DNA of 64,000 bases from Clostridium drakei (GCF_000633595.2 NZ_JIBU02000013.1:1-64000); one strand, 5' to 3'; positions 36,047 to 46,320 are shown, numbered from the stretch's first letter. Notes: a model not told the origin generated them from the sequence alone. Program-made: numbers and translations.

Positions 36047-37384
36047 TTATACAGCTTTACTTGACTTAGATTCTAAATCAGTTTTCAAATCATCTTGTAC
36101 TTCAACCTTTTCAGTCGCACTTACCTCAGGCAATATTAAGTTTAATACAATTCCTACTAAAGTAGCTAATGCTACACCTGCTATTTCTACATCTGCTCCA
36201 TTAAATTTAAATTTAACAGCAGCTCCACCTATTCCTATTACTATAATAACTGATGCTAGCAATAGGTTTTTCTTTTTGCCAAAATCAATTTTATCTTCAA
36301 CAAATACTCTAAATCCTGATGAAGCTATTATCCCAAAGAGTAATATACTTACGCCACCAATAACTGGAAGTGGCATATTTTCAATTATAGCAGCTACAGG
36401 TCCTATAAAAGAAAGCATTATTGCTATTATTGCAGCTCCCCCAATTACCCAAACACTATATACTCTTGTTATAGCCATAACTCCTATATTTTCTCCATAA
36501 GTTGTGTTTGGAGGTCCTCCAACAAGTCCTGCAAATATAGTAGCTACACCATCACCTAAAATTGATCTATGAAGACCTGGTTCTTTAGTAAAATCTCTTC
36601 CAACTACATTATTAGTAACATATACATGCCCTATATGTTCTGCTAAAGTTACAAATGATACAGGAGCCATAAGCATCATGGCATTTAAATTAAACTTAGG
36701 TGTCATAAAAGGAGGCATTCTAAATACCTTAGCACTAGCTATTGCCTCTACAGCTTTATGAGGTATGATTCCTAAACATAATGCTGCTATATATCCTACT
36801 ACTATAGCTACAAGCACTGGTATTACTCCTAAGAATCCTTTAAAATACATACTTCCAATTATCCCTACACCTAATGTGATCATAGATACTGTGATCCATG
36901 CCCATCTTGGTACACTTTGTAATGATGCATCTGTATAAGCCGAGTTTAAGCCTGCCCAATTTATAGCAGTTGATGCTAATCCTAAACCTATTACTATAAC
37001 TATAGATCCTACAACTACTGGCGGCAACGCTTTATTAAGCCAGTTAACTCCACAAAACTTAATTATAATTGATACTATAATATAGACCATTCCTGCCGCT
37101 AAAACACCTGAAAGCATAGCTTCGGGGCCATAGTTTTTAGAAGCTACCATCATAGGTGCTATAAACGCAAAGGATGAACCTATATATGCTGGAAGCTTAG
37201 CTTTAGTACAAACTATATAAAGAAGTGTACCTACCCCACTGCAGAAAAGAGCAATAGATGGACTCATTCCTGTAAGAATAGGAACAAGTATGGTAGCTCC
37301 AACCATAGCAAAAAGGTGTTGAAAACTCAATGGAATAGTAACTCCTATAGGCAATTTTTCTTCTACATCTACAATATTTTTCAT
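36047..37384 (-). CDS. uraA: Uracil permease
   Basis: NCS2-family uracil:proton symporter, 445 residues, with about 14 hydrophobic segments. Characteristic stretches: PLSFQHLFAMVGATILVPILTG near 18-40, and GGPPNTTYGENIGVMAITRVYS near 290-311, the family signature that includes the substrate-site Glu. Follows pyrR by 59 bp and is under the same PyrR attenuator, which supports uracil rather than purine transport. Confidence 0.95.
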   Translation of the reverse strand: MKNIVDVEEKLPIGVTIPLSFQHLFAMVGATILVPILTGMSPSIALFCSGVGTLLYIVCTKAKLPAYIGSSFAFIAPMMVASKNYGPEAMLSGVLAAGMVYIIVSIIIKFCGVNWLNKALPPVVVGSIVIVIGLGLASTAINWAGLNSAYTDASLQSVPRWAWITVSMITLGVGIIGSMYFKGFLGVIPVLVAIVVGYIAALCLGIIPHKAVEAIASAKVFRMPPFMTPKFNLNAMMLMAPVSFVTLAEHIGHVYVTNNVVGRDFTKEPGLHRSILGDGVATIFAGLVGGPPNTTYGENIGVMAITRVYSVWVIGGAAIIAIMLSFIGPVAAIIENMPLPVIGGVSILLFGIIASSGFRVFVEDKIDFGKKKNLLLASVIIVIGIGGAAVKFKFNGADVEIAGVALATLVGIVLNLILPEVSATEKVEVQDDLKTDLESKSSKAV

Positions 37385-37443
37385 TTAAACTCTCCTTTTT
37401 TTAGCCTCACTGGACTAGTTTAAAAATATAATTTATTTAATTT

Positions 37444-38095
<652 letters not shown>

Positions 38096-38114
38096 TTTTT
38101 TATACATCTTAATT

Positions 38115-38143
38115 ATGATAACATAATACCTTTTTTATTTCAA
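38115..38143 (-). promoter_or_regulatory. Promoter of pyrR-uraA
   Basis: Minus-strand TTGAAA (38143-38138), 17-bp spacer, TATCAT (38120-38115). The -35 lies within the last codons of rluD. Confidence 0.65.
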
Positions 38144-39052
38144 TTCATTTCTTAAAACATTTAGCACTTTTTTGAAGTAATCTGGTATATCAGACATAAA
38201 TTCAATGTATTCATTAGTGCTAGGATGTATAAAACCTAACTTTTTAGCATGAAGCATTTGTCCATTCAAGTTAAATCTTTGTTTTTTATAACCATAAACA
38301 GGATCTCCAACTAAGGGGTGTCCTATATAAGCCATGTGCACTCTTATCTGATGTGTTCTTCCAGTTTCCAATACACATTCTACAAGAGTATTATTTTTAA
38401 ATCTCTCCAATACCTTATAGTGAGTTACTGCTTTTTTACCATCCTTAATCACAGATATCTTTATTCTTTCTACAGGATGCCTTCCTAATGGTTTATCTAT
38501 GATACCATCATCTTCTTTTAAAATACCTTCAACTAATGCTGTATAGGCTCTAGTCATAGAATGATCCTTAAGTTGCTCTGCTAACTTGTTATGAGATTTA
38601 TCATTTTTAGCAACTACTAATATACCTGAAGTATCTTTATCTATTCTATGCACTATCCCAGGTCTTGTTACTCCATTTATTCCAGATAGATCACTGCAAT
38701 GATTTAAAAGAGCATTAACTAATGTACCAGTATAAACTCCTGAAGCTGGATGAACCACCATACCCTGTGGCTTATTCACCACAATCACATCACTATCTTC
38801 ATAAACTATATCTAATGGTATATCCTCAGGTTCTATATCCAATCCAACGGGATCAGGTATAGTAATAAGTACTTTATCTTTTATCTTCAACTTGTAATTG
38901 CTCTTTTTTAAAATTCCATTTACTTTTACCTGTGACTTCTCTATAAGTCCTTGTATGTAAGATCTAGATTTATCTTCCATTCTTTCTGATAAGAATAAAT
39001 CCAACCTAGCATTCACTGAATTTTCATCTATAATAAATTCTCTAGTTTCCAT
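38135..39052 (-). CDS. rluD: RluD-type large-subunit pseudouridine synthase
   Basis: Isomerises uridines in 23S rRNA. N-terminal S4 domain (about 12-75) and RluA-type catalytic domain with the signature HRIDKDTSGILVVAKN near 136-151 containing the catalytic Asp. 305 residues. It follows lspA with two bases between, the conserved lspA-rluD-pyrR order of Firmicutes. Probable targets are the helix-69 uridines, by family analogy. Confidence 0.94.
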   Translation of the reverse strand: METREFIIDENSVNARLDLFLSERMEDKSRSYIQGLIEKSQVKVNGILKKSNYKLKIKDKVLITIPDPVGLDIEPEDIPLDIVYEDSDVIVVNKPQGMVVHPASGVYTGTLVNALLNHCSDLSGINGVTRPGIVHRIDKDTSGILVVAKNDKSHNKLAEQLKDHSMTRAYTALVEGILKEDDGIIDKPLGRHPVERIKISVIKDGKKAVTHYKVLERFKNNTLVECVLETGRTHQIRVHMAYIGHPLVGDPVYGYKKQRFNLNGQMLHAKKLGFIHPSTNEYIEFMSDIPDYFKKVLNVLRNELK

Positions 39053-39054
39053 AC

Positions 39055-39501
39055 TTACTTATCTTCCTTTATTAAATAAATTGCTAATAAAAAGGTTCCT
39101 GTTACTACTAAAACATCAGCCACATTAAAGGTAGGAAAATAATATACATCTTTATAATGTAAAGTTAAAAAATCTACTACATACTTATAATAGGTTCTAT
39201 CGATTAAATTTCCTATAGCTCCACTTATTATAAGCGCCAAACTTATTCTCAATAATTTTGAAGCTGGTCTATATTTTATAATATAATAAATTATACCTGC
39301 CATAACAAAAAATGTAACTAAACTTAAAAAAACTACCTTATCCTGCAAAATACCAAAGGCAGCTCCTCTATTTTCTAAATAAAAAAGTACAAAAAAGTCT
39401 TTTATAACAACTATTCCGGAGGTATTTGATAACTCTTTAAGAGCCCATAACTTTGTAATTCTGTCCAATATCAATCCCAAAATTATTATTATTAATTCCA
39501 T
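39055..39501 (-). CDS. lspA: Lipoprotein signal peptidase
   Basis: Aspartyl membrane peptidase (signal peptidase II) removing signal peptides from lipoproteins, for instance the lipoprotein at 29908-30987. Four membrane segments; catalytic Asp motifs GAIGNLIDR (near 102-110) and FNVADV (near 125-130); NRGAAFG near 44-50. 148 residues. Confidence 0.97.
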   Translation of the reverse strand: MELIIIILGLILDRITKLWALKELSNTSGIVVIKDFFVLFYLENRGAAFGILQDKVVFLSLVTFFVMAGIIYYIIKYRPASKLLRISLALIISGAIGNLIDRTYYKYVVDFLTLHYKDVYYFPTFNVADVLVVTGTFLLAIYLIKEDK

Positions 39502-39526
39502 TTACATCCCCCTTTTAAAGCTTAGG

Positions 39527-39559
39527 AAAAGTTAACAAGAAATTTCTTGTTAACTTTTA
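39527..39559 (-). terminator. Terminator after the DksA/TraR-type gene
   Basis: Perfect long inverted repeat AAAGTTAACAAGAAA/TTTCTTGTTAACTTT with T-run, between the two genes. Confidence 0.8.
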
Positions 39560-39570
39560 CATTTCAATTA

Positions 39571-40176
39571 CTATGGTAATTGATTCTTATACTGTTCATT
39601 GCTTATTCTTTCTATTGGTTCCACATAATCCTCATCTTCATCACTATATACATCTATTACATTTTTTATTCTGTTAAATCTTCCTACAGCTTGATAACTA
39701 TCTTCTGCATCAAAGCCTACTTCATCTCTGCGGTCGTTATATCCATATCCAAAAGGATAACCAGGTTCTTGTTTTTCTATAGGCGTATTTTTTTTCTCCT
39801 CTGAATAAGAATTACTAATCCATTTTTGACATTCTACACAATGATCTGTATAAGGAATAAATTCTAATCTTTCTTCTTTTATATCCTTACCACATATACT
39901 GCATTTCCCATAGGTACCTTTATCTATGTTTGAAAGTGAATTCTCTATCTTTTTTATAATAGATAACTCATTACCTTTAAAGGCTATTCCTCTTTCCTTA
40001 TCAAAAATTTCAGTAGCAATATCTGAAGGATGATTATCATAAAAAGACAACTCTGTAGATAGTTCAGCATTAGAATTAATAGTTTCATTTTCCTCCATTT
40101 GCTTTAATAAACTATATACTCTCTTTTTTTCTGATTCTAATTTTTTTCTAAAATGTTCCAATCTCTCATTATTCAT
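39571..40176 (-). CDS. DksA/TraR-family zinc-finger protein (YteA-like)
   Basis: 201 residues. Helical N-terminal region (1-80) rich in Lys/Glu, then a zinc finger CSICGKDI...DHCVECQKW (C-x2-C, 17 residues, C-x2-C, about 96-120), and a long acidic C-terminal tail (150-200). Firmicute YteA/YlyA proteins of this type bind RNA polymerase or lie near sporulation genes. It precedes lspA-rluD, a common clostridial order. Exact function unknown. Confidence 0.85.
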   Translation of the reverse strand: MNNERLEHFRKKLESEKKRVYSLLKQMEENETINSNAELSTELSFYDNHPSDIATEIFDKERGIAFKGNELSIIKKIENSLSNIDKGTYGKCSICGKDIKEERLEFIPYTDHCVECQKWISNSYSEEKKNTPIEKQEPGYPFGYGYNDRRDEVGFDAEDSYQAVGRFNRIKNVIDVYSDEDEDYVEPIERISNEQYKNQLP

Positions 40177-40285
40177 AACCCCAGAACTCCTTTCTTATTG
40201 TAGAGTAAAAACAACCTATTTTTATTTTTACTAAAAATATTTTATTTATTCTGCAGTTATGGAATAATTATGGAATCAAATTAAG

Positions 40286-40978
40286 TTATATATTCATAAG
40301 CATGCTCTTCAAAATATCTGTTGAGTTTTTTATAGCTATTGGTGCAAACTTTTCATAATCCATATGAGCTCCATTATTAGCATTGTCAGATATGGATCTT
40401 ATAACTACAAAAGGTATATTATTTAAATAGCATACCTGTGCAATACTTCCGCCTTCCATTTCACAAGCTAGTGCCTCAAATTTTTCATTCAACCACTTTA
40501 TCTTCTGTGTATCAGAAATAAATTGATCTCCTGTTACTATTCTTCCAATAAAGCTATTGCTCTTTTCAATATCTTTGCAAGCTGCTTTAGCTTTGTATAC
40601 AAGATTTATATCACATTTAAAATCAAAGCTATCCAATCTTGGAATTTGACCTACTGGATCTCCAAAAGCTGAAGCATCCATATCATGTTGAACAAGATTA
40701 TTAGCTATAACTATATCACCTGGATATACATCTTTTCCAATGCCTCCTGCTATACCAACATTTATTACCTTATCAACTTGAAAATCATCTATCAATATTT
40801 GAGTGCATATAGCTGCATTTACTTTACCAATACCACTTCTAACAACAACTACTTGTTGATTGTAAATTTTTCCTGAATTAAAAAGCATATTGGCTTTTAT
40901 TTCTTTTCTATCTAATTTCATTTCCTTTAACAAAATTTCTAGTTCTTCATCCATAGCTCCGATTATTCCTATTACCAT
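40286..40978 (-). CDS. mtnN: 5'-methylthioadenosine/S-adenosylhomocysteine nucleosidase
   Basis: Hydrolyses the glycosidic bond of MTA, SAH and 5'-deoxyadenosine. IGAMDEELEIL at the N-terminus (catalytic Glu near 12), VGIAGGIG near 74-81, CEMEGGSIAQVC near 173-184, and SISDNAN with the catalytic Asp near 198. 230 residues, normal. Twelve bases after the DHQS-like gene, so co-transcribed with it. Confidence 0.95.
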   Translation of the reverse strand: MVIGIIGAMDEELEILLKEMKLDRKEIKANMLFNSGKIYNQQVVVVRSGIGKVNAAICTQILIDDFQVDKVINVGIAGGIGKDVYPGDIVIANNLVQHDMDASAFGDPVGQIPRLDSFDFKCDINLVYKAKAACKDIEKSNSFIGRIVTGDQFISDTQKIKWLNEKFEALACEMEGGSIAQVCYLNNIPFVVIRSISDNANNGAHMDYEKFAPIAIKNSTDILKSMLMNI

Positions 40979-40989
40979 ATTTTTACCCC

Positions 40990-42066
40990 CTAGTTTATAC
41001 TTTCTTTTAAGGCCATATCAATTTCTTTCTGACTGACCTCAACCTTTGTTTTGTACCCTTCATTATTCTCTAAAAGCACAAATTTTAATTTATCATTATT
41101 TTTATTATCATGGTTAATAGCATACATAAATGAAGAATAATTGTCAACTTTATACTTTGTAGGCATCTTAAGCTTTTTTAATATACTTTCTACTTTACTA
41201 TATATATCTGAAGATATATTAAATTTATTTTGAGATAACTTTATACAAACAAGCATTCCAAGACCTACTGCTTCTCCATATGATACCGTAAACTTAGATG
41301 ACATTTCTATTCCATATGCTATTGTACGACCAAAACTCAATATATTTGTTAACCTTTTACTTCTATACTCTCCAACTAAAATTTCTGATTTTATTCTTAT
41401 ACATTCTTTTACTATATGATCTAATTTATCATTTTCTCTTTCTAGTATATATTTATAGTTCAAATTTATAAAATTTAATAATTCTAAATCACCAATTACT
41501 CCATATTTAACAACTTCACTTAAACCATCTTTAAATTGTTTATCACTTAATGTTTTTAAAAATCTAGTACATACATATACAAATACGGGACTATAAAAAT
41601 TTCCTATTAAATCTTTAACATTTTTATAATCAAATCCTACTTTCCCATCTATACAACTATCAATCTGAGATAATAGAGTTGTTGGTACATTTACAATTTT
41701 TATTCCTCCCATATATGTTAATGCAGCAAAACCAGCTAAATTTCCAATAATTCCTCCTCCAAAGGCTATAATAGTACTATTCTTATTGGCATTGTTTTTT
41801 AAAAGGAAATCATATAAGTTTTGTACAGTATAAATATTTTTTTCCTTTTCACCTTGAGGAATACAAAAAATTTTACAATTGTTTTCTGACTTAATATGCT
41901 CTATTATATCTTTATACAATTCATATATTAAACTATCTGTAACAATAAATATTTTTTCATTTATCTTAATTTTGTTTTTTTCAAATAAGGTATGAAACTT
42001 ATTAATATTATTATCTATGTAAACACTATACTTTTTGTCTATTGTTTCAACAATTACCTCCTTCAT
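40990..42066 (-). CDS. 3-dehydroquinate synthase-like protein lacking catalytic residues
   Basis: 358 residues with clear DHQ-synthase (AroB) fold: NAD-binding GGGIIGNLAGFAALTY at 103-118, VPTTLLSQIDSCIDGK at 127-142 and SEVVKYGV at 183-190. But the active site is largely gone. The family block with GHTxGHAIE reads SFGRTIAYGIE (244-254), so the zinc His is Arg247 and the second His is Tyr251; the downstream zinc His of HGEAV is Tyr263. The conserved E, R and N before it are also replaced. It is unlikely to make dehydroquinate. It sits between divIVA and mtnN, away from other shikimate genes. It may be a repurposed NAD-binding protein. Confidence 0.85.
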   Translation of the reverse strand: MKEVIVETIDKKYSVYIDNNINKFHTLFEKNKIKINEKIFIVTDSLIYELYKDIIEHIKSENNCKIFCIPQGEKEKNIYTVQNLYDFLLKNNANKNSTIIAFGGGIIGNLAGFAALTYMGGIKIVNVPTTLLSQIDSCIDGKVGFDYKNVKDLIGNFYSPVFVYVCTRFLKTLSDKQFKDGLSEVVKYGVIGDLELLNFINLNYKYILERENDKLDHIVKECIRIKSEILVGEYRSKRLTNILSFGRTIAYGIEMSSKFTVSYGEAVGLGMLVCIKLSQNKFNISSDIYSKVESILKKLKMPTKYKVDNYSSFMYAINHDNKNNDKLKFVLLENNEGYKTKVEVSQKEIDMALKESIN

Positions 42067-42145
42067 TCATTTCACCACCTTTATTATAAAGCTTAAATCA
42101 CATTTATATTATACCATATACTCAATATTTCTATTTAAATAGCAT

Positions 42146-42177
42146 AAAAAAAAGCACTCTTACTGAGTGGCTTTTTT
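42146..42177 (-). terminator. Terminator of divIVA
   Basis: Minus-strand AAAAAGCCACTC/GAGTGCTTTTTTT hairpin with one bulge, overlapping the divIVA stop codon; it ends the ylm-divIVA unit. Confidence 0.82.
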
Positions 42178-42832
42178 ATTTTACAAAAAAATTTTTAATT
42201 TCTTCTAACTCATTTTCATTATTATAAAACTCTGAATCTGATTTTGGATCTTCATATTTAGAACCAGAACTGTTTGAATTTTTCTCTGGTATAATTTCTA
42301 TTTCTTTTTCTCTGATTTCTCGATTTTTTATAGTTTCATTTACATTTTCACTACTTTCGTAGCCTATATTATAATTTTTAATAAATTCCTTTTCCATATC
42401 ATCAAACATTTCTAATTGAGATCCCATAAAACTTCTAAACTTAGTTCTAAATTTACAAAATTCCTGCTTCATTCTTTCAAACTCATCAGTAATTTGAATC
42501 ACATCACTGTGAGCCTTATCGATTATCTTCTGAGCTGCATCATTAGCATTTTTTAATATTAATTCACTTTCTTTTTTAGCATTTTCTCTAGCCTGTTCAG
42601 ATGCATTCTGTGCTAAAAGCAAAGTATTTTGTATTGTATTCTCCATTTTATTATAATGCTCTATTTTTTCTTGTATGCCTGAGAGTTTTTCTTTGTAATT
42701 TGAATTTTCTTTGTAAAGAACTTCATATTCTTCAGCTATTTTATCTAAAAATTCATCTACTTCTTCTACACTATACCCTCTTAAAACTTTTCTAAATTCT
42801 TTTTCTGTTATATCCATTGAAGTTATCTTCAT
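42176..42832 (-). CDS. divIVA: Cell-division/polarity protein DivIVA
   Basis: Binds negatively curved membrane at septa and poles. N-terminal membrane-binding motif KITSMDITEKEFRKVLRGYSVEEVDEFLDKIAEEYE (2-37), then coiled coil to about 140 and a low-complexity acidic C-terminus (150-218, rich in Glu, Asn, Ser). 218 residues. Last of the ylmE-sepF-ylmG-ylmH-divIVA set. Confidence 0.96.
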   Translation of the reverse strand: MKITSMDITEKEFRKVLRGYSVEEVDEFLDKIAEEYEVLYKENSNYKEKLSGIQEKIEHYNKMENTIQNTLLLAQNASEQARENAKKESELILKNANDAAQKIIDKAHSDVIQITDEFERMKQEFCKFRTKFRSFMGSQLEMFDDMEKEFIKNYNIGYESSENVNETIKNREIREKEIEIIPEKNSNSSGSKYEDPKSDSEFYNNENELEEIKNFFVK

Positions 42833-42852
42833 TGCGAACTGCTCACCTCAAA

Positions 42853-43623
42853 TCAAATAAATTTTTTTACAAGGATTTTTATTTTTCCACTATTCGTCCA
42901 TCCAACTTCTTCTACAATTTTAAATTTTCCATACCCTCTTACAGTTATTATTGTATCACTGTTCAAAATTTTATTCTTCCTAAAATCCTCTGAATAGTCT
43001 ACTAAAACTTTCCCTTGCTTTACTAATTCTTCAGCTTTACTTCTTGATATATTACACAAAGTACTTACTACACAATCAATTCTAAGAGAAGAAACATTCA
43101 CAATAATTTTCTGAAAGTCATATTTAGGAATTTCTGAACTATATATATCTAAAACATCAATTGTGCAATGAGTTTTACCTATACTAACCAGGTTCATTTT
43201 TATGTAATCAACTATTTCTTCCTGCACGGCAACATAACATCCATCATTGCTAAGTATTAAGTCTCCAAATTTTTCTCTCTTAACACCTAATGCCATTAAA
43301 GACCCTAAATAATCTTTGTGCCTAAGATTATTAAATTTTGACTTTCCATTAACTCTAATAAGGGTGACAGGATAACAATATACATGATCATTGGAAAAAG
43401 CTATAACTTTTCTTTCTGCATCTTCAAAAATACCATAAGAGTAAATGTTTATACCAAGTTCCTCACTTAAACTTTCTATGGTTTTCCAAGTTTTAGGAGT
43501 ATAAAATTCTCCTGTACAGATTACTTTATTAATTTTTTTGGCTAAAATAATCTTATCATAGATATTTGAAGCTATATTATTTTCTAAAAAGCTTACCTTA
43601 TTTAAGAAATCTTTTTTATTCAC
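42853..43623 (-). CDS. ylmH: YlmH RNA-binding S4-domain protein
   Basis: 256 residues with a C-terminal S4 domain (about 180-256; LRIDCVVSTLCNISRSKAEELVKQGKVLVDY). YlmH lies next to divIVA in most Firmicutes; recent work links the family to rescue of blocked ribosomes. The N-terminal two-thirds is a YlmH-specific domain (FYTPKTWKTIESL, LRHKDYLGSLMALGVKREKFGDL, GCYVAVQEEIVDYI). Confidence 0.93.
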   Translation of the reverse strand: MNKKDFLNKVSFLENNIASNIYDKIILAKKINKVICTGEFYTPKTWKTIESLSEELGINIYSYGIFEDAERKVIAFSNDHVYCYPVTLIRVNGKSKFNNLRHKDYLGSLMALGVKREKFGDLILSNDGCYVAVQEEIVDYIKMNLVSIGKTHCTIDVLDIYSSEIPKYDFQKIIVNVSSLRIDCVVSTLCNISRSKAEELVKQGKVLVDYSEDFRKNKILNSDTIITVRGYGKFKIVEEVGWTNSGKIKILVKKFI

Positions 43624-43625
43624 AA

Positions 43626-43895
43626 CTATAACAATACAGTAAACACAATTTTTCTTATTATATCTAGTATTACTAATGCAAGTATAGGTGAAAAATCTAT
43701 CATAAAACCAGGCATAAGCTTTTCTTGAATTTTTCTTCCTGGAATCATAAACGGATCTGTAAATACATGAAGTAAGTCTAAGAAACCATTACTTCTTCCT
43801 GGCATAACCCATGAAAGAATTACATCCAATAATATAGCACCTTCAAGAAATCTAAATAATAAATCTAGCGCCATTACTAAAGTACCACTTATCAT
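43626..43895 (-). CDS. ylmG: YggT-family membrane protein (YlmG)
   Basis: 89 residues with two membrane helices separated by a conserved amphipathic segment (LSWVMPGRSNGFLDLLHVFTDPFMIPGRKI). YggT/YlmG proteins accompany sepF in Gram-positives and plastids and influence division or nucleoid distribution. Two bases separate it from ylmH. Confidence 0.93.
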   Translation of the reverse strand: MISGTLVMALDLLFRFLEGAILLDVILSWVMPGRSNGFLDLLHVFTDPFMIPGRKIQEKLMPGFMIDFSPILALVILDIIRKIVFTVLL

Positions 43896-43910
43896 TTTAT
43901 CCTCCGAACA

Positions 43911-44378
43911 CTACTTATTCCAGCCAAAAATTCCTTTATTTGATAGTTCACTTTTAAAATCATTGCTAACCTCTACTGTTGCTGGTGACAGTAAGTAAAC
44001 TCCTCTTTCTACTTCTTCTAAATCTCCTCCTAAAGCATAACTTGCTCCACCCATGAAATCTAAAAGTCTTTGAGCTATTCTTTGTTCTAAGCCTGTAGTA
44101 TTTATAACTATAATTTTTCTATTCTTTAATTCATCGCAAATATCTGCTGCTTCTTCATAAGTAGTTGGTTTCACTATTTTCACCTTAGCAGCAATAGTAG
44201 TATGTATACTTACCACCTTATTTTGTCTTTTTGAATTTGATATAATTGGCTCTACTGAAGCTGTTGTATCATTTACTGCCTTTGCCTGTCTTCTCTCTTC
44301 TGTTTCTTCTATTTCCTCTTCTAAATCATCCTCTAGGCCTAAAAAACCCATAACCTTACTTATAACTTTACCTGACAT
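43911..44378 (-). CDS. sepF: Cell-division protein SepF
   Basis: FtsZ-ring membrane tether. N-terminal amphipathic membrane-targeting helix ([15 protein letters not shown]), acidic linker (15-60) and C-terminal FtsZ-binding SepF domain (about 70-150; [48 protein letters not shown]). 155 residues. Confidence 0.97.
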   Translation of the reverse strand: MSGKVISKVMGFLGLEDDLEEEIEETEERRQAKAVNDTTASVEPIISNSKRQNKVVSIHTTIAAKVKIVKPTTYEEAADICDELKNRKIIVINTTGLEQRIAQRLLDFMGGASYALGGDLEEVERGVYLLSPATVEVSNDFKSELSNKGIFGWNK

Positions 44379-44392
44379 TTAATTTACCCTCC

Positions 44393-45061
44393 TCAATTAT
44401 TATAATTTCTCTTTCCAAATATTCCTTGACCAACTCTTATCATATTTGACCCTTCTTGTAAGGCCATTGAGTAGTCACCACTCATACCCATAGATAAAAT
44501 ATCCATTTGTATATTTTTAAAGCTTTTCTTCTTTAGGTCTTCAAAAATGTCTTTCATTTTCTTAAAATGACATCTACAACTTTCTTCTGTACCCTGTGGT
44601 ATAATAGCCATAAGTCCTTTAACCTTTACATTATTACAGTTTTCACACTGTTGTAACAGCTCATCTAATTTCTCTAACAAAATACCTGTTTTGCTTTCTT
44701 CTCTGCCTATATTTATTTGAATCAGAGTATTAGCCATTTCGTTATTTGCAGAATAATGCTTCTCTATCTCCTGTAAAAGTCTTATACTATCTAAAGATTG
44801 AATAAGGTGAACTTTTCCTACTATGTATTTCACTTTATTTCTCTGAAGATGACCTATTAAATGCCATTTTATATCTTTAGGAAGTTTATCATATTTATCT
44901 ATAAGTTCTTGAACTTTATTTTCTCCAAAGTCCCTAATTCCTATATCGTATACTTTGTTTATTTCTTCAACAGTTTTGGTCTTTGAAACTGCTATTAAAG
45001 TAACATCTTTTTCTATAGCATCCTTTATAATCCTTACATTTTCTTCAATTGACAATTTCAT
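44393..45061 (-). CDS. ylmE: PLP-homeostasis protein (YggS/YlmE/PROSC family)
   Basis: 222 residues, single alanine-racemase-like barrel without the second domain. PLP lysine in LIAVSKTKT (K27), IKWHLIGHLQRNK near 64-76, and SMGMSGDYSMALQEGSNMIRVGQGIFG near the C-terminus. Handles intracellular pyridoxal phosphate. First gene of the ylm group; 178 bp lie upstream in which I see no clear terminator. Confidence 0.95.
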   Translation of the reverse strand: MKLSIEENVRIIKDAIEKDVTLIAVSKTKTVEEINKVYDIGIRDFGENKVQELIDKYDKLPKDIKWHLIGHLQRNKVKYIVGKVHLIQSLDSIRLLQEIEKHYSANNEMANTLIQINIGREESKTGILLEKLDELLQQCENCNNVKVKGLMAIIPQGTEESCRCHFKKMKDIFEDLKKKSFKNIQMDILSMGMSGDYSMALQEGSNMIRVGQGIFGKRNYNN

Positions 45062-45239
45062 CGTCTCCTTTACTGTCCAATTGATGTTGCAATTTTATAC
45101 AATTAAAATGGTATAAAATACATTCTTCATAAGTATATTCTTCATAAAATTTAAAAATCCTTCAATAAATCCACAAAATTTAAATAAAATTTTAATTAAT
45201 TATAATATGTCATTAAAATCTAAATTTCGCTAAATAACA

Positions 45240-45968
45240 TTATTCATTTTTACTACTTATTAGTGATTTTTTTTGTTCTCCAGTATAGGCTGGGACAGTT
45301 AAGTTATCACATTGCTGTACATCTACTCTTACTTTTCTTGTTATTAAACTTTTTAAATAGTTTTCATTTGACAGCATATAATTATACATAACTTCTTTGT
45401 TACCTATAGCATAAATTGTAAATGGAGCCATCATTTTAACACCATTAATTCTTAAAAAAGCACCACTGCAGTATATTTCAGTCTTATCAACTACTCTTTG
45501 ACCGTTTATACTTATAGCTTCTGCTCCTGAATTTTTAATGTCATTTATTACTTGCATAATATCCATATCATGAACTAATCTTAATGCCTTTTCAAATGCT
45601 AAAGAATTTTCTATATCTTTATCATTTGCATCATTTAACATTATTTTTATTCCTTGTCCTTCTAGAGCAACTTTTCCTAAAATAATATTATTTTCATTTA
45701 ATTCTTCAACTATTCCATTAGCAACTTGTTCTTCATTTTTTTCATTACTTTTATACTCTACAAGCTTAGAATTATATTTTTGATATTGTTGTATAAGTGC
45801 CGCTATATCACTATAAAGCTTGTTTTTATAATTATAAGAATCTTGATATTGCTTTGCACTTAAAAAAACTCTATCTGTAGTTCTTGTGAAGCTAATATTC
45901 ATAGATATTAATATACCTATAATTATTGAGGCTATAAAAACAAAAGTGCTAGCTTCATTGTTTTTCAT
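45240..45968 (-). CDS. DUF881 membrane protein (second copy)
   Basis: 242 residues: N-terminal membrane segment (9-26), a coiled segment (40-80) and the DUF881 domain (about 95-225) with GQGIKIMLND, IMQVINDIKNSGAEAISINGQRV and APFTIYAIG. The family is found beside division genes in Firmicutes and actinobacteria (YlxW/YlxX-like) with no settled function; topology suggests an extracytoplasmic septal protein. Paralogue of the gene at 46363-47073. Confidence 0.88.
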   Translation of the reverse strand: MKNNEASTFVFIASIIIGILISMNISFTRTTDRVFLSAKQYQDSYNYKNKLYSDIAALIQQYQKYNSKLVEYKSNEKNEEQVANGIVEELNENNIILGKVALEGQGIKIMLNDANDKDIENSLAFEKALRLVHDMDIMQVINDIKNSGAEAISINGQRVVDKTEIYCSGAFLRINGVKMMAPFTIYAIGNKEVMYNYMLSNENYLKSLITRKVRVDVQQCDNLTVPAYTGEQKKSLISSKNE

Positions 45969-45978
45969 TTATCTCACC

Positions 45979-46320
45979 TCATTGATGATTTCTTGCCTTC
46001 TCTATTAATAATCTTCTTATAGTAGCAAAGTTATCAAAAATTCTTCCTCCAAATACTATTATTGCTGCAAGATATATAGGTACTCCCATCTTATCCCCTA
46101 AGTATGCAAGTCCAGCTGCCAATACTGCATTTCCAAAAAAACCTGAAATAAATATATCTGGTTGAAATTTTTTTGATAAGCTTCCTTTTATTGCACCAAA
46201 TACGGAATCTAAACAAGCTAATATTGCTACAGACATATACGGAGAAAATTGTTCTGGAATATTTACTTTCCATACAATACCAACAATTATTCCAATTATA
46301 AGTCCAATAAAACCAATCAC
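45979..46320 (-). CDS. sbp: Small basic protein, Sbp family
   Basis: 113 residues with three or four hydrophobic segments; FIGLIIGIIVGIVWKVNIPEQFSPYMSVAILACLDSVFGAIKG is the characteristic DUF1290/Sbp N-terminus. In Bacillus sbp lies between division and ftsA/ftsZ genes; here it is sandwiched between the two DUF881 genes. Function unknown. Confidence 0.92.
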   Translation of the reverse strand: MIGFIGLIIGIIVGIVWKVNIPEQFSPYMSVAILACLDSVFGAIKGSLSKKFQPDIFISGFFGNAVLAAGLAYLGDKMGVPIYLAAIIVFGGRIFDNFATIRRLLIEKARNHQ

